From positions 141,732 through 182,692 of the forward strand of contig CAUYUJ010018652.1 in NCBI GenBank assembly GCA_963575745.1: a stretch of 40,961 nt of DNA, written 5' to 3'. The position numbers and the translations under genes were made by a program. Of this stretch, positions 19,331 to 28,350 are shown one piece after another (position 1 is the first letter of the stretch; every line of letters begins with the position of its first letter). Below the pieces are notes generated by a model. It worked only from the letters and a program-made list of their open reading frames with translations. It was not told the origin of the DNA and searched no databases. This stretch comes from Prorocentrum cordatum (lineage: Eukaryota; Sar; Dinophyceae; Prorocentrales; Prorocentraceae).

Positions 19331-20861
19331 GCGCCGACGGCACCGACAGCCGCTCCGACAACTGCGGCACCGGCAGCAGACCCGCAAGTGGCGACGACTG
19401 CCGCGCGTACAGCGGCGCCGACGGCGTCCCCGACGGCGACGGTTGCAACGACAGGTACGCCCACCGCGGGACCGACAGCCTTGCCGAAATCCGCTCCGGC
19501 AGCGGCGCCGTCTGCGACAAGACGGGCATCTGGTGCAGTCCGATGGGCCGGCACTCGGCCTTCATGTTTGCGATGTACGGTCCGATAGGGGAGCAACCGG
19601 CCTCCATGGTCACGGCCGCGGCGACGTGCGACGGCCTCACCGACCACCTCGTCGACAGCCGCACCAGCAGCTGCGCCGACGCTGGCGTCAGCAGCCCCGC
19701 CGGCTGCGGCGCGGACAGCCGCGCCAACTGTTGCCCCGACAGCATCGCCGACAGCTGCGCTGGCGGTATCGCCGACAGCTGCACCGACGCCCGCACCTAC
19801 AGCTCCGCCGGCGGCTCTGCCAACTGCAGCACCGACACCCGCGCCGTCTGCAGCACCGGCAGCCTCGCCGACAGCTGCGCCGACTGCGTCGCTGACAGCT
19901 GCACCGACACCCGCGCCCACGGCTTCACCGCCAGCACCGCCAACGGCGGCACCGACGCCTGCGATTGCTGCGGCACCGGCAGCCGCCGCGCCGATAGCGG
20001 CGCCGACGGCGGCGTCGGTCGCGGCACCGATTACGGCACCGACAACCGCGCCGACGGCGTCACTGGCGTCTCCGCCAACCGCGGCATTGGCAGGGCAGCC
20101 GTCGTGGACAGCGCCGATGCGAGCGTGAGGCCACTGGCGATCGAGCCCGTGCCGGGCGCCGAGTGCGAGCTGGTCAGCAGCGGTGACACGGCGTTCGACG
20201 TCGCGAAGGCTTGCGGCCTCTCGGTTGGGAACGCTCCGGTGGAGGGCGGCCTTGTCGCTCACGTTACGAAGGTGAGGCAGCGGGTCAAGGCCCGGGGTGC
20301 CTATGGCACGCGCCCGAGCGACGGGGCTGGCAGCTACAGACGCAGCGGCACCAACTGCAGCTACGCCGGCCGCGGCCCCGATAGCTGCGACGACCGTGGC
20401 GCTGACCGCCTTGCCTACAGGTACGCCGACGGCTATGCCTGCTGCGCTGACGGCCGAGCTGACCGCGGCACAGTGGGCAGCCGCGACGACGTCGGCAGTT
20501 GCGACGGCATCGGCAGGGACAGTGGCGCAGCCTGCGGCGCGGACAGCCGCGCCGACTGCGGCGCCGACGGCTGCGCCAACCACGGCGCCGACTGCCGCGC
20601 CGACCGTGAGCCCTACGAGGGCACCAGCGGGCTGATCGAATGGCCCGCCGACAGGCTCACCGGCTGCGGCACCGACAGCGGCGCCAATGGCTGCAGCCAC
20701 GCTGTCTGCGGCACCGGCGGCCGCGCCGACGGCTACCTCGACAGCCACGCCGACGACAGTCTCGTCAGTTACGCCGACAATGGCACCGACTGCTGCACCG
20801 ACCTCGGCGCTGACCACGGCGCCGACGGCGGCGCCTACGAGGCAACCCGCAAGGGCGTGCC

Positions 20862-20961
20862 NNNNNNNNNNNNNNNNNNNNNNNNNNNNNNNNNNNNNNN
20901 NNNNNNNNNNNNNNNNNNNNNNNNNNNNNNNNNNNNNNNNNNNNNNNNNNNNNNNNNNNNN
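20862..20961. other. Assembly gap, 100 N
   Basis: Exactly 100 N, a conventional size for a gap of unknown length. Left of it lies the GC-rich minisatellite and right of it a different repeat family, so the true junction is unknown. Any frame reported across it is artificial. Confidence 0.99.
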
Positions 20962-20962
20962 G

Positions 20963-21120
20963 GTTTCCGCTCGTTCCGAACCGCGTTCCCGCTGCAGCGC
21001 TGGCCTCATTTCCGTGTTTCCGCTCGTTCCGAATCGTGTTCCCGCTGCAGCGCTGGCCTCATTTCCGCGCTTCCGATCGTTCCGAATCGTGCTCCCGCTG
21101 CAGCGCTGGCGTCATTTCCC
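20963..21120 (+). repeat. 53-bp tandem repeat, three copies
   Basis: Unit CGTTCCGAATCGTGCTCCC, then GCTGCAGCGCTGGCCTCATT, then TCCGCGCTTCCGCT. Copies begin at about 20971, 21024 and 21077. The same unit recurs singly at about 22950-22996 and three times at about 23451-23625, so it is a dispersed family. Confidence 0.88.
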
Positions 21121-21430
21121 GTGCCATGCCACGGCATGCAATGCAATGCTAGGTTGCGTTCCGCTGCGCGATGCCATGCCTTCAGCTGCCGCTGTCATTT
21201 CCAGTGCGTAAGCGCCACGTCATACTATGCCATGCTACGATTTGATATTCAACGCCATGTTATGCAATGTTATGTTCGGGGCCGCTGTGCGATGCCACGC
21301 TTTGCGTTGCAAAGTTTTGTGCTGCAGTTCTTCACTACGCCACGCCACGCCATGCTGTGACATACTACGCTTCGCGGTGCTCTTCTACGCCATGCCACGC
21401 CGTGCTCTACAATGCATCGCGTACCCTTTC
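21120..21430 (+). repeat. CATGCCATGC-rich degenerate repeat
   Basis: GTGCCATGCCACGGCATGCA, then ATGCAATGCTAGG, leads into a run of ATGCCAYGCY and TATGCAATGTTATG motifs. Its ends are shared with 23625-23730, but about 200 bp in the middle (21157-21360) are missing from that second copy. Confidence 0.7.
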
Positions 21431-21790
21431 GGGATCATTGCCCTGCTCACATCCGACTGTGCGAGCAAGAGGGGATCTACGCCATGGTAAAGGATGGGAG
21501 GGAGGGGTAGGATGTCAGACATGACGCGAGCGCACCTAGCTTGCCCCTCCCCCCTCCCCCCTCCCCCCTCCCACCGTCCCACACTCCCTCCTCCCTCCTC
21601 ACTCTCCTTCCTCGTCCCCCCACTCCCGCCTCCCTCCTCTCTTCTCCCTCCTCCCCTCCTCCTCCTTCCGTGCCCCTCCTCCTACCCGACCTTCTCCTCC
21701 TCCTCCCTCTCTCACCTCCCTCTTCTCCCCTCCCTCCTCCCTCCTCCCTCTCCCTCCTCCCTCCTCCCTTCCTCCTCCCCCCTCCAATAA
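21361..21790 (+). repeat. Composite dispersed repeat, copy A (right part)
   Basis: ATACTACGCTTCGCGGTGCT through CTCTACAATGCATCGCGTAC, CCTTTCGGGATCAT, ATCCGACTGTGCGAG and CGCACCTAGCTTGCCCCTCC, followed by a CCCTCC pyrimidine tract. It matches 23661-24285 closely in order and sequence. Frames here are effects of the pyrimidine tract. Confidence 0.85.
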
Positions 21791-21840
21791 TCAATAATGA
21801 ATACTACTCCTCCCTCTTCCCCTGATGACGTATTGGGAAT

Positions 21841-21841
<1 letters not shown>

Positions 21842-21871
<30 letters not shown>
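21842..21871 (+). repeat. Homopolymer of 30 C
   Basis: Thirty consecutive C, then GCCCGCC. Such a run can form an i-motif on this strand and a G-quadruplex on the other; its true length is unreliable in any assembly. Confidence 0.9.
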
Positions 21872-21872
<1 letters not shown>

Positions 21873-22025
21873 CCCGCCATGTTTTTTTAACCTAACAGCT
21901 TTTGCTGATAGGTTTCTAATGGTGTCAAAAGAGAGCATCAGATGACTCCACAGGGGGGTCGGGGCGGGACCCGGGGAGCTGTGTCCGAACTCGTGTCCGA
22001 ATGCGTTTTTCGCAAACAGTCACAC

Positions 22026-22369
22026 ACTTCGTGCTCTTCGACCTCCCAGAACTCCATTCCCGGGCCACATTCTGAATGCCCGGAGCCAACTGTAGGCCAC
22101 TTCGTGCTCTTCGACTTCCCAGAACTACACTCCCGGGCCACATTTTGAATGCCCGGAGCCAACTGTAGGCCACTTCGTGGTCTTCGAGTCCCCAGAACTC
22201 CATTCCCGGGCCACATTTGGATGCCCGGAGCCACTGTAGGCCACTTCGTGCTCTTCAAGTTCCCAGAACTCCATTCCTGGGCATGATTTTGAATGCCCGG
22301 AGCCAACTGTAGGCCACTTCGTGTTCTTCTAGTTCCCAGAACTCCATTCTGGGCCACATTTTGAATGCT
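22026..22369 (+). repeat. 73-bp tandem repeat, about five copies
   Basis: Units begin at ACTTCGTG near 22026, 22099, 22172, 22243 and 22316 (spacing 73, 73, 71, 73). Each contains TCTTCGA, CCCAGAACTCCATTC, GGGCCACATT, TGAATGCCCGGAGCC and AACTGTAGGCC. Copies differ by a few substitutions and small deletions. No unique spacers separate them. Confidence 0.92.
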
Positions 22370-22700
22370 GAAGCAGGCTGATGCTGCGGCCGAAGCAGGC
22401 TGAGGCTGAGGCAGGCTGAGGCTGAGGCCGAGGCTGAAGGCAGACTGAGGCTGAGGCTGAAGCAGGCTGAGGCTGAGGCTGAGGCAGGCTGAGGCTGAGG
22501 CTGAGGCAGGCTGATGCTGAGGCAGGCTGAGGCTGAGGCTGAGGCTGATGCAGGCTGAGGCTGAGGCAGGCTGAGGCTGAGGCCGAGGCTGAAGGCAGAC
22601 TGAGGCTGAGGCTGAAGCAGGCTGAGGCTGAGGCTGAGGCAGGCTGAGGCTGAGGCAGGCTGAGGCTGAAGCTGAAGCAGGCTGAGGCTGAGGCTGTGAC
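22370..22700 (+). repeat. GCTGAG hexamer array with 155-bp higher-order period
   Basis: GCTGAGGCTGAGGCAG units fill 22370-22700. A longer block including GGCCGAGGCTGAAGGCAGAC starts at 22426 and again at 22581, giving a 155-bp higher-order repeat. It follows directly on the 73-bp array. Confidence 0.88.
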
Positions 22701-22874
22701 TGCGACTGCCGTTGCCGCTGCGACTGTCATCGCGAATGCGACTACGACTGCGAAAACAGCAGAATTCTACAACTGGATTTTCATCTGAATCTTAAAGGGA
22801 AATGATGTTTTCGATATGTTTCTACACATCGCTGTTAGGTTGCTTTGCCGGGATAATTACACACAGGTTTCCCC

Positions 22875-23430
22875 GGAGTTGGGTTTTCGCCTGCATTTTT
22901 TTCCAAAACGCTGCTCTCGCTGAGGCGCCGGCCTCATTTTCGGGCCCCGTTCGTTCCGAATCGTGCTCCCGCTGCAGCGCTGGCCTCATTTCCGCCGGCG
23001 CCCGGGCTGCACGCCCGAGCTGGCGCCCTGGCCGGCGCCGGGCTGGGTCCGGAGCCGGTTCCGGCCAGCGCCGGAAAATCGAGTTCCGAGGCGGCGCCGA
23101 AAAAAGGCCATTCTAATAGACATTTTTCGTTTGAAAATGCTGAATTTCTTCTTCCGGCGCCCGGGAGGCCTCCCGGGCCCATTCCGACGCCCAGGCCGGC
23201 GCCCGAGCCGGCGCCCGGGCCAGACGCCCGAGCCGGCGCCTGGGCCGGCGCCCGGGCCGGGTCCGGAGCCGGTTCCGGCCGGCGCCGGAAGATCGAGTTC
23301 CGAGGCGGCGCCGAAAAAAGGCCATTCTAATACACATTTTCTTTTGAAAATGCTGAATTTCTGCTTCTGGCGCCCGGAGTTAGGTTTTCGCTTGCATTTT
23401 TTCCAAAAATGCTGCTCTCGCTGCGGCGCC
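22875..23430 (+). repeat. Nested tandem repeat with ATTTTTTCCAAAA and GGCGCCGAAAAAAGG motifs
   Basis: GAGTTGGGTTTTCGCCTGCA at 22876 returns as GAGTTAGGTTTTCGCTTGCA at about 23379. Inside, CGAGTTCCGAGGCGGCGCCG with AAAAAAGGCCATTCTAATA and GAAAATGCTGAATTTC occurs twice, at about 23080-23150 and 23298-23363. It is linked with 53-bp units at both ends. Confidence 0.85.
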
Positions 23431-23450
23431 GACCTCATTTTCGGGCCCCG

Positions 23451-24290
23451 CTCGTTCCGAATCGTGCTCTCGCTGCAGCGCTGGCCTCATTTCCGCGCTT
23501 CCCGGGCCGATTCCGGCGTGCTTCCGCTCGTTCCGAATCGTGCTCCCGCTGCAGCGCTGGCCTCATTTCCGCGCTTCCGCTCGTTTCGACTCGTGCTCCC
23601 GCTGCAGCGTTGGCGTCATTTCCCGTGCCATGCCACGGCATGCAATGCAATGCTAGGTTGATACTACGCTTTGCGGTGCTCTTCTACGCCATGCCATGCC
23701 GTGCTCTACAATGCATCGCGTACCCTTTCGGGATCATCGCCCTGCTTGACATCCGACTGTGCAAGTAGAGAGGGGATCTGCGCCATGGTAAGGGATGGGA
23801 GGGAGGGGTAGGATGTCAGATATGACGCGAGCGCACCTAGCTTGCCCCTCCCCATCTCCCCCCACTCCCCCTTCCCCGCTCCCCCCTCCCCCCATCCGCC
23901 CTCCCCCCTCCCCCCTCCCCCCATCCCCCCTCCCCCTCCCCCCTCCCGTCTCCCCCCCCCTCCTCCTCCTCCCCCCCTCCTCCTCCTCCTCCTCCCTCCT
24001 CCCCTCCTCCTCCTCCCTCCCCTCCCTTCCTCCTCCTCCCCCCGCCCTCCTCCTCCTCCTCCCTCCTCCTACCTCCTCCTCCTCCTCCCTCCTCCTCCCT
24101 CCTTCCTCCCTCCTCCTCCTCCTCATATATTCCTCCTCCCTCCCTCCTCCTCCTCCCTCCCTCCTCTCCTCCTCCTCCTCCTCCTCCTCCTCCTCCTCCT
24201 CCTCCTCCTCCTCCTCCTCTCCTCCTCCTCCTCTCCCTCCTCCTCCTCCTCCTCCTCCTCCTCCTCCTCCTCCTCCTCCTCGTGCCTCGT
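23451..24290 (+). repeat. Composite dispersed repeat, copy B
   Basis: Three 53-bp units, GTGCCATGCCACGGCATGCA, a junction lacking 200 bp relative to copy A, then the shared ATGCATCGCGTACCCTTTCG block and CGCACCTAGCTTGCCCCTCC. A 430-bp CCTCCTCC pyrimidine tract (23851-24285) follows. Copy A and copy B therefore form a direct duplication about 2.4 kb apart. Confidence 0.88.
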
Positions 24291-24325
24291 CACGACAGCT
24301 GGAAACGAGCCTGATGCCCCTAGAG

Positions 24326-24526
24326 GACTCCCAGATGGGGTCCGAGTAGGTGGGGTCGGAGGATCGCGAAATACAGCTGATGCATCGGCGACGTAGGCGA
24401 TGCATCGGCGCTATCGGCGTGGAGAAGATCTGGCTCCGCATCAAGCCGCATCGTCGATGCATTCGGCAATGCGGAGCCTCCCTTCGATCCCATCTACTCG
24501 GACCCTATTTGAAAGGCCTGGAGCCC
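24326..24526. mobile_element. Foldback element type 2, copy 1 (GGGTCCGAGTAG arms)
   Basis: Left arm CAGATGGGGTCCGAGTAGGT, then GGGGTCG, at about 24331-24358 is the inverted copy of CGATCCCATCTACTCGGACC, then CTATTTG, at about 24485-24512, with a weaker outer match to 24526. The interior carries palindromic GATGCATCGGCG motifs. About 200 bp, no coding capacity, so a non-autonomous foldback or introner-like element. Confidence 0.65.
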
Positions 24527-24711
24527 CTGAGACCTCCTCTCGTCGACGCGCGCGGCCGAGGGGCAAGAGCCACAAGCACTGAGCACGGCACTGTCCTCCG
24601 CTGGCGAGTAACAGGGCGCCGCCTCCAGCAGCACGTTGCCATCCCTCAGCAGCCAAGGCAGGGCACCGTCGGCCAGCCCGCCAGTCGAAGAGAGAAAACC
24701 AGGACAAACAT

Positions 24712-24856
24712 CAACTTTCGGAGGTCCGCGTGGATTTTGTGGATCGGCGCTGGGCCCACATCCCTGGCGCGCGGAGCGCGCCGGAGACGTAGCCAGGTGG
24801 CGTCGCCAAGAAGGCCCAGCGACAATCCAAGAATCCGCCCGGACCTCCGAACAAGT
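24712..24856. mobile_element. Foldback element type 1, copy a (CGGAGGTCCGCG arms)
   Basis: TTCGGAGGTCCGCGTGGATT, then TTGTGGATCGGCGCTGGGCC, at 24718-24757 is inverted as GGCCCAGCGACAATCCAAGA, then ATCCGCCCGGACCTCCGAA, at 24813-24852. The centre has a palindromic GGCGCGCGGAGCGCGCC, shared with copies c and d. About 145 bp, no reading frame of its own. Confidence 0.78.
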
Positions 24857-25356
24857 GTATCTGTTTCGCGCTTTCTTCTTCAAGCCGGCCCCGCACTCGT
24901 GGAGCGCCCTGAACTCGGGCGTCCATTCATCCTCTTGGCTACATGTAAGAGTGACCCAGGCAAGACCGACGTCTGGCGCGAAGCTACCACTGAAAACCTC
25001 ATATTCAAAAACAAGCGAAAACATCCCATCAAAGAGACAGGTCCTGAGGGGAACAGGTCCTGGACCCAAGGTCGTCCTCACCCATTCGTGGCAGTCCCAG
25101 GGCCCCAGGAGGGCCCCAAAGGTCGAAAGCTGCCGAAAGCCTCCCGTCGTTAGCCTGCACGACGCGAGGAGGTAGGGGACCCTCCGCGCAGTGCGCTCGG
25201 ACCAGGAGCTCGAGGCGGATGAAGGCGTGGCGACGGGGAGCCCCTCCCCCTCAAGCGCACAAAGGGCGCAACACCATCAATTGACCTGGCGAAGGACCCA
25301 ACCGTATGCAATTGTGAATACCGTCGTTTTTAATATCGCCTTCGGTGGATCTTCTT

Positions 25357-25540
25357 GTGGGGCCACTAAGCGTGTGAAGAGTGTGCCGGAATGGGGCAGG
25401 GCGGAGCTCCCTATGGGGCCACGAAACGTGCGACGGGTGTACCAGAATAGAACGGCGCCGCCATGCGGACTGCGCCACTGGGACCTCAGGTGTGGCTCCC
25501 CATGATGCCACGAAACGTGTGAGGGGTGTGCAAAAGTGAG
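25357..25540 (+). repeat. Three diverged copies of GCCACGAAACGTGYGAVGGGTGT
   Basis: GGCCACTAAGCGTGTGAAGA (25360), GGCCACGAAACGTGCGACGG (25417) and TGCCACGAAACGTGTGAGGG (25505), each followed by GTGT and a purine-rich end. Spacing is unequal (about 57 and 88 bp), so this is a degraded array. Confidence 0.7.
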
Positions 25541-25570
25541 GGGGTGACGAGAGGAGGGAGGAGGAGGGGG

Positions 25571-25697
25571 AGGAGGAGAGGAGAGGAGAGGAGAGGAGAG
25601 GAGAGGAGAGGAGAGGAGAGGAGAGGAGAGGAGAGGAGAGGAGAGGAGAGGAGAGGAGTAGGAGAGGAGAGGAGAGGAGAGGAGAGAGGAGAGGAAC
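25571..25697 (+). repeat. GGAGA pentanucleotide microsatellite
   Basis: About 24 units of GGAGA/GAGAG with one GTA and one GA interruption. Pentamer periodicity makes all frames cycle without stops; the resulting Glu/Arg or Ser/Leu reading frames are not genes. Confidence 0.95.
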
Positions 25698-25774
25698 GCT
25701 GGGACCGTCTCTTCAGAACAGGGACCCAGCACCCACAGAATGGTTGGGAAAAACACTTCAGGACATCGAAACTG

Positions 25775-25926
25775 AGGCCCCCCAGATGAGGTCCGAGCAG
25801 ATGGGGTCGGATGATCGCGCCGCATCGCCGATACATCGGCGGCGCCGGGGTCGGATAAAACGCGGGCTGCAGCACACATCGCGCCCCTCGGACCCCGTCT
25901 GCTGTGGACCCATCTGGAAGGCCTGG
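25775..25926. mobile_element. Foldback element type 2, copy 2
   Basis: CCCAGATGAGGTCCGAGCAG, then ATGGGGTCGGATGATCGCG, at 25781-25819 pairs with CGCCCCTCGGACCCCGTCTG, then CTGTGGACCCATCTGG, at about 25882-25917. It has the same arm sequence as 24326-24526, a shorter interior and the same GGCCTGG right border. Confidence 0.68.
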
Positions 25927-26409
25927 ACGGAGAAATCGAGCCTCGAAAGCTCCACCTGGGAAGCTGATGCAGCATGCCCAGAAGCCATGGAGGGGGGGGG
26001 GGGGGGCGAGGGTCCTGGCCGCTGATCTGGTGTACAAGCTTCCCTCCCTGGGGCGTGGCGTCTGCACACTGGACGTCGCCCCGGGCGGTGGAATCCGACT
26101 GGGGCGGGGAGGGGTGTGGTTCGGTAAGTTCGCGTCGTGTCGACCAGTGGCGACCCCGCCGCTGGCGATCCAGAATCGGCCGAGGCTGAGTGACCTGACG
26201 TTTCGGAAAAGGCCCATCGTTCAAGTTTGAACGATCCCCGCGGTGTCAGGCACGAGCACCAGGGCCGACACGACACGAACCTGCCGTACATCGGGCGGCT
26301 GATAATGGGGGATGGGTGGTGACCTGCATGGAGGGTGAGGAAGAGGGCCCCTTTGAGGCCCATTACCACCCGCCCGGGTATACCAGCAGAACCGTGAGGA
26401 GAAACCTTG

Positions 26410-26592
26410 CTAGGGGAACGAAAAATGACATACACATAAAAACTCTGAGGTCCCCGCGGATTTCTCGGATCCGCGCTGGATCCCCCTCCCGGGGCGGCGC
26501 CGGAGGCGCCGCCAGGAGGGCCCTAGCGCTGATCCGAGAAATCCGCGCGGACCTCCGAGCTTTTATGTTCATGTCATTGTTTATTCCCCTAG
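26410..26592. mobile_element. Foldback element type 1, copy b, about 68-bp terminal inverted repeats
   Basis: Ends are CTAGGGGAACGAAAAATGAC and GTCATTGTTTATTCCCCTAG. The arms continue through CATAAAA, CTCTGAGGTCC, GCGGATTTCTCGGATC and GCGCT. Interior is GGCGGCGCCGGAGGCGCCGCC, itself palindromic. Related direct repeats flank it: TACCAGCAGAACCGTGAGGA at 26381 and CACCAGCGAAACCTTGAGGA at 26601. The CCCCTAG end is acceptor-like from either strand. Confidence 0.85.
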
Positions 26593-26628
26593 AATGAATA
26601 CACCAGCGAAACCTTGAGGAGAACCCTT

Positions 26629-26690
26629 CCCAGACATGCGACGTCCTGATTCTTTCAGTACGGGGCCCCTCGAAATCCCGACCCTTTCCC
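26629..26690 (-). repeat. Dispersed 60-bp repeat (GGTCGGGAC...CATGTCTGG), inverted copy
   Basis: In reverse this reads AGGGTCGGGATTTCGAGGGG, CCCCGTACTGAAAGAATC and GTCGCATGTCTGGG. It matches plus-strand copies at 32652-32709 and 33296-33351. Confidence 0.7.
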
Positions 26691-27179
26691 CGGGACCGGC
26701 TTTTCATCCCGAGTCGCTGCTTGACGGCCCCGAGGCCCGGCGAGGGCCCCCCGCGGCCGAAAACGGCCCAAAAACCTCCCGCCCTGATTCTTGTTACACG
26801 TCGGTCGGGAGAAGTAGGTAAAAACATGAAGCAGGATGGCGTTGAAAGTAGATCGGGCTCAGGCCCTCCCAGGGAATGACAAAACACAGCAAAGGCATAT
26901 CGATTATTGAGGTGGGAAGGCGCTTGAAGTAGATTGGGATCTGGGCATCTAGAATCGGCTGTGGACAAACCTCCCTTTAGTAAACCTCCCCTTACTGAAA
27001 GCGGCCTGCGACCGAAACCGACGGACCTGGACCCGCAAAAATGACGGCCGCGACGCCCTCTCGCGAACCGAAAACGGCCAATTCCTTCATCGACGTGTCA
27101 GGGTAGGAGGTCTATCCACCTCCGATAAAAATACCTACTTTCAACGACCGACGTGTACGACACGATCTTCTGGGCCAGG

Positions 27180-27404
27180 AGAGCCCAGAATCGAATCGAC
27201 AAGTCGGGTCGGAAGGCGACACGAGTCGGATCGGCGGAAGTCGGCAGCCGAGTCGACAAAAGTTGGATCGGCAGAAATCGGCAGGCCAGTATGCCTCCAA
27301 CAAGAAAGCGGAACCCAGGTCGGAATCCCAGGTCGAATCGAATCGGAATCGGAAGCCATCGAAATCGAGTCGAATCGAATCGGAGGAGTTGAAACGAGCC
27401 CTGC
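27180..27404. repeat. GAATCG-rich dispersed element, copy 1
   Basis: GTCGGAATCCCAGGTCGAAT, then CGAATCGGAATCGG, CCATCGAAATCGAGTC and GAGTTGAAACGAGCCCTGCT, matches 34572-34665. On the minus strand both copies directly follow an exon-like block and begin with TTTCAACTC, and copy 1 ends with a CTGGGCTCTCCTGGCCCAG acceptor-like sequence. This suggests an introner-like origin. Confidence 0.6.
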
Positions 27405-27556
27405 TGGGCTGCGGTCCTCGGCGTCGGCGGCCCTGCCTCCCGGCGCCGGCACGAGGACGGCGCACCGCTCCGCCGCCAGGCCCCCGGCGCGCACCGCCGC
27501 CACGAGCTCCGCGGCGCCCGCCGCGCCCGCGGCCAGGCGGGGGAGGGCCACGCCCC
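27405..27556 (-). CDS. Possible minus-strand exon, Ala-rich
   Basis: Minus-strand frame VRGVALPRLAAGAAGAAELV, then AAVRAGGLAAERCAVLVPAP and GGRAADAEDRSPA, directly before the intron-like GAATCG element. Amphipathic Ala/Leu/Val pattern could be helical-repeat protein. Another minus frame reads Arg/Gly-rich (GRGPPPPGRGRGGRRGARGG). The Ala/Leu/Val frame is favoured because it is the more protein-like. No homology is recognised. Confidence 0.25.
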
Positions 27557-27569
27557 GCACGCAGCCAGC

Positions 27570-27738
27570 CTCCCTCCTCCCTCCTCCCTCCTCCTCCTCC
27601 TCCTCCCTCCTCCTCCTCCTCCTCCTCCACTTCCTCCTCCTCCTCCTCCTCCTCCTCCTCCTCCAATTCCTCATCCTCCTCCTCCTCCTCCTCCTCCTCC
27701 TCCTCCTCCTCCTCCTCCTCCTCCTCCTCCTCCTCCTC
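27570..27738 (+). repeat. TCC pyrimidine tract
   Basis: CCTCCTCCTCC with TTCC, AAT and CAT breaks over 170 bp; reads as GGA on the minus strand, upstream of the possible minus-strand exon. Confidence 0.85.
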
Positions 27739-27824
27739 GGGGCTCTCGGGGCCTCTCTTCGGAGGACTTCGTCGGTGCCCGGCAGTGTTCCCCAGGCACG
27801 CTCGCGGGGTGAGAAACAAATCAC

Positions 27825-28018
27825 GGGGGGACGAAGGATGACGCGGAAAAACTCGGAGGTCCGCGCGGGTTTCTCGGATCCGCGCCGTGTCCCCCCTGGC
27901 AGCGCCTCCGGCGCCGCCCCTGGCGCGCTCCGCGCGCCAGGGAGGGGGGTCCAGCGCCGATTCGAGAAATCCGCACGGACCTCCGAGCTTTTATATTTAT
28001 GTCATTCTTCGTTCCCCA
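27825..28018. mobile_element. Foldback element type 1, copy c, with long flanking direct repeats
   Basis: Left end GGGGGGACGAAGGATGACGC, arm ACTCGGAGGTCCGCGCGGGT, TTCTCGGATCCGCGCC; right arm GATTCGAGAAATCCGCACGG, ACCTCCGAGCTTTTATATTT and GTCATTCTTCGTTCCCC. Centre GGCGCGCTCCGCGCGCC. Outside lie near-identical direct repeats: GTTCCCCAGGCACGCTCGCG (27786) and GTTTCCCAGGCATGCTCGCG (28021), each continuing about 12 bp. Confidence 0.85.
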
Positions 28019-28129
28019 ACGTTTCCCAGGCATGCTCGCGGCGTGAAAAATCAGGACCAAGATTTGTCCTTGCTGGAGGCCTTCAGGGGCCCTCGCCAAG
28101 CCCCGATGCTGACCTCCAGGTCTGTGTGG

Positions 28130-28247
28130 CTCCGTGCGTGTTCACGTAGACTCGTGGTGTGTATCGCAGCGTTGCGCTCTCAGGTGAAGTGGTTGTGCCA
28201 AAACCCATCGTGAGTCACATCCGTTCCTTTTCGCCCGTGACTCCACA
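28130..28247 (+). repeat. 118-bp direct repeat left of the copia relic
   Basis: Matches 32494-32611 over the same length, sharing GTGCCAAAACCCATCGTG and TCACATCCGTTCCTTTTCGC with scattered substitutions elsewhere. With its partner it brackets the retroelement remains 4.36 kb apart in direct orientation, so it could be a degraded LTR piece or simply a dispersed repeat. Confidence 0.75.
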
Positions 28248-28350
28248 GTGGTACAGTCTGCCTTGACTGGACAGGACACGCGAGAGGACAAGACCCTTCA
28301 GAGGGCCACATCGCCATAGGAGTGTAAGAAGGCACGCGTCGCGAGGCACA

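Larger units (their letters stand above)
16419..20861. repeat. GC-rich 12-bp minisatellite field (GCGCCGACGGCT) with unique islands
   Basis: The unit gCGCCGACGGCt recurs, with substitutions, over most of 16419-17660, 18925-19480 and 19660-20861. Because 12 is divisible by 3 and the unit lacks stops, several frames stay open. Plus frames read PTAAPTAA or ADGCADGG. Minus frames read VGAAVGAAVGA (for example 21009 to 18814 and 18022 to 16835). A large repetitive structural or surface protein on either strand is possible; codon evidence cannot decide. Unique islands at about 17690-18830, 19490-19640 and 20110-20290 are open on both strands. Confidence 0.8.

Noticed and set aside
20862-20961. Biological discontinuity at the repeat change
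   Set aside because: It is a run of 100 N, so the change of repeat family may be only a scaffolding effect.
18814-21009. 731-residue minus-strand VGAA-repeat protein
   Set aside because: The frame crosses the 100-N gap and the repeat keeps several frames open; not reported as a gene.
22026-22369. Regular 73-bp repeats resembling a CRISPR array
   Set aside because: The repeats are contiguous with no unique spacers, units vary, no cas genes are present and the genome is eukaryotic.
23734-24462. Long minus-strand Gly/Arg/Glu reading frames
   Set aside because: They are produced by the CCTCCTCC pyrimidine tract; the only non-repetitive part belongs to a foldback element.
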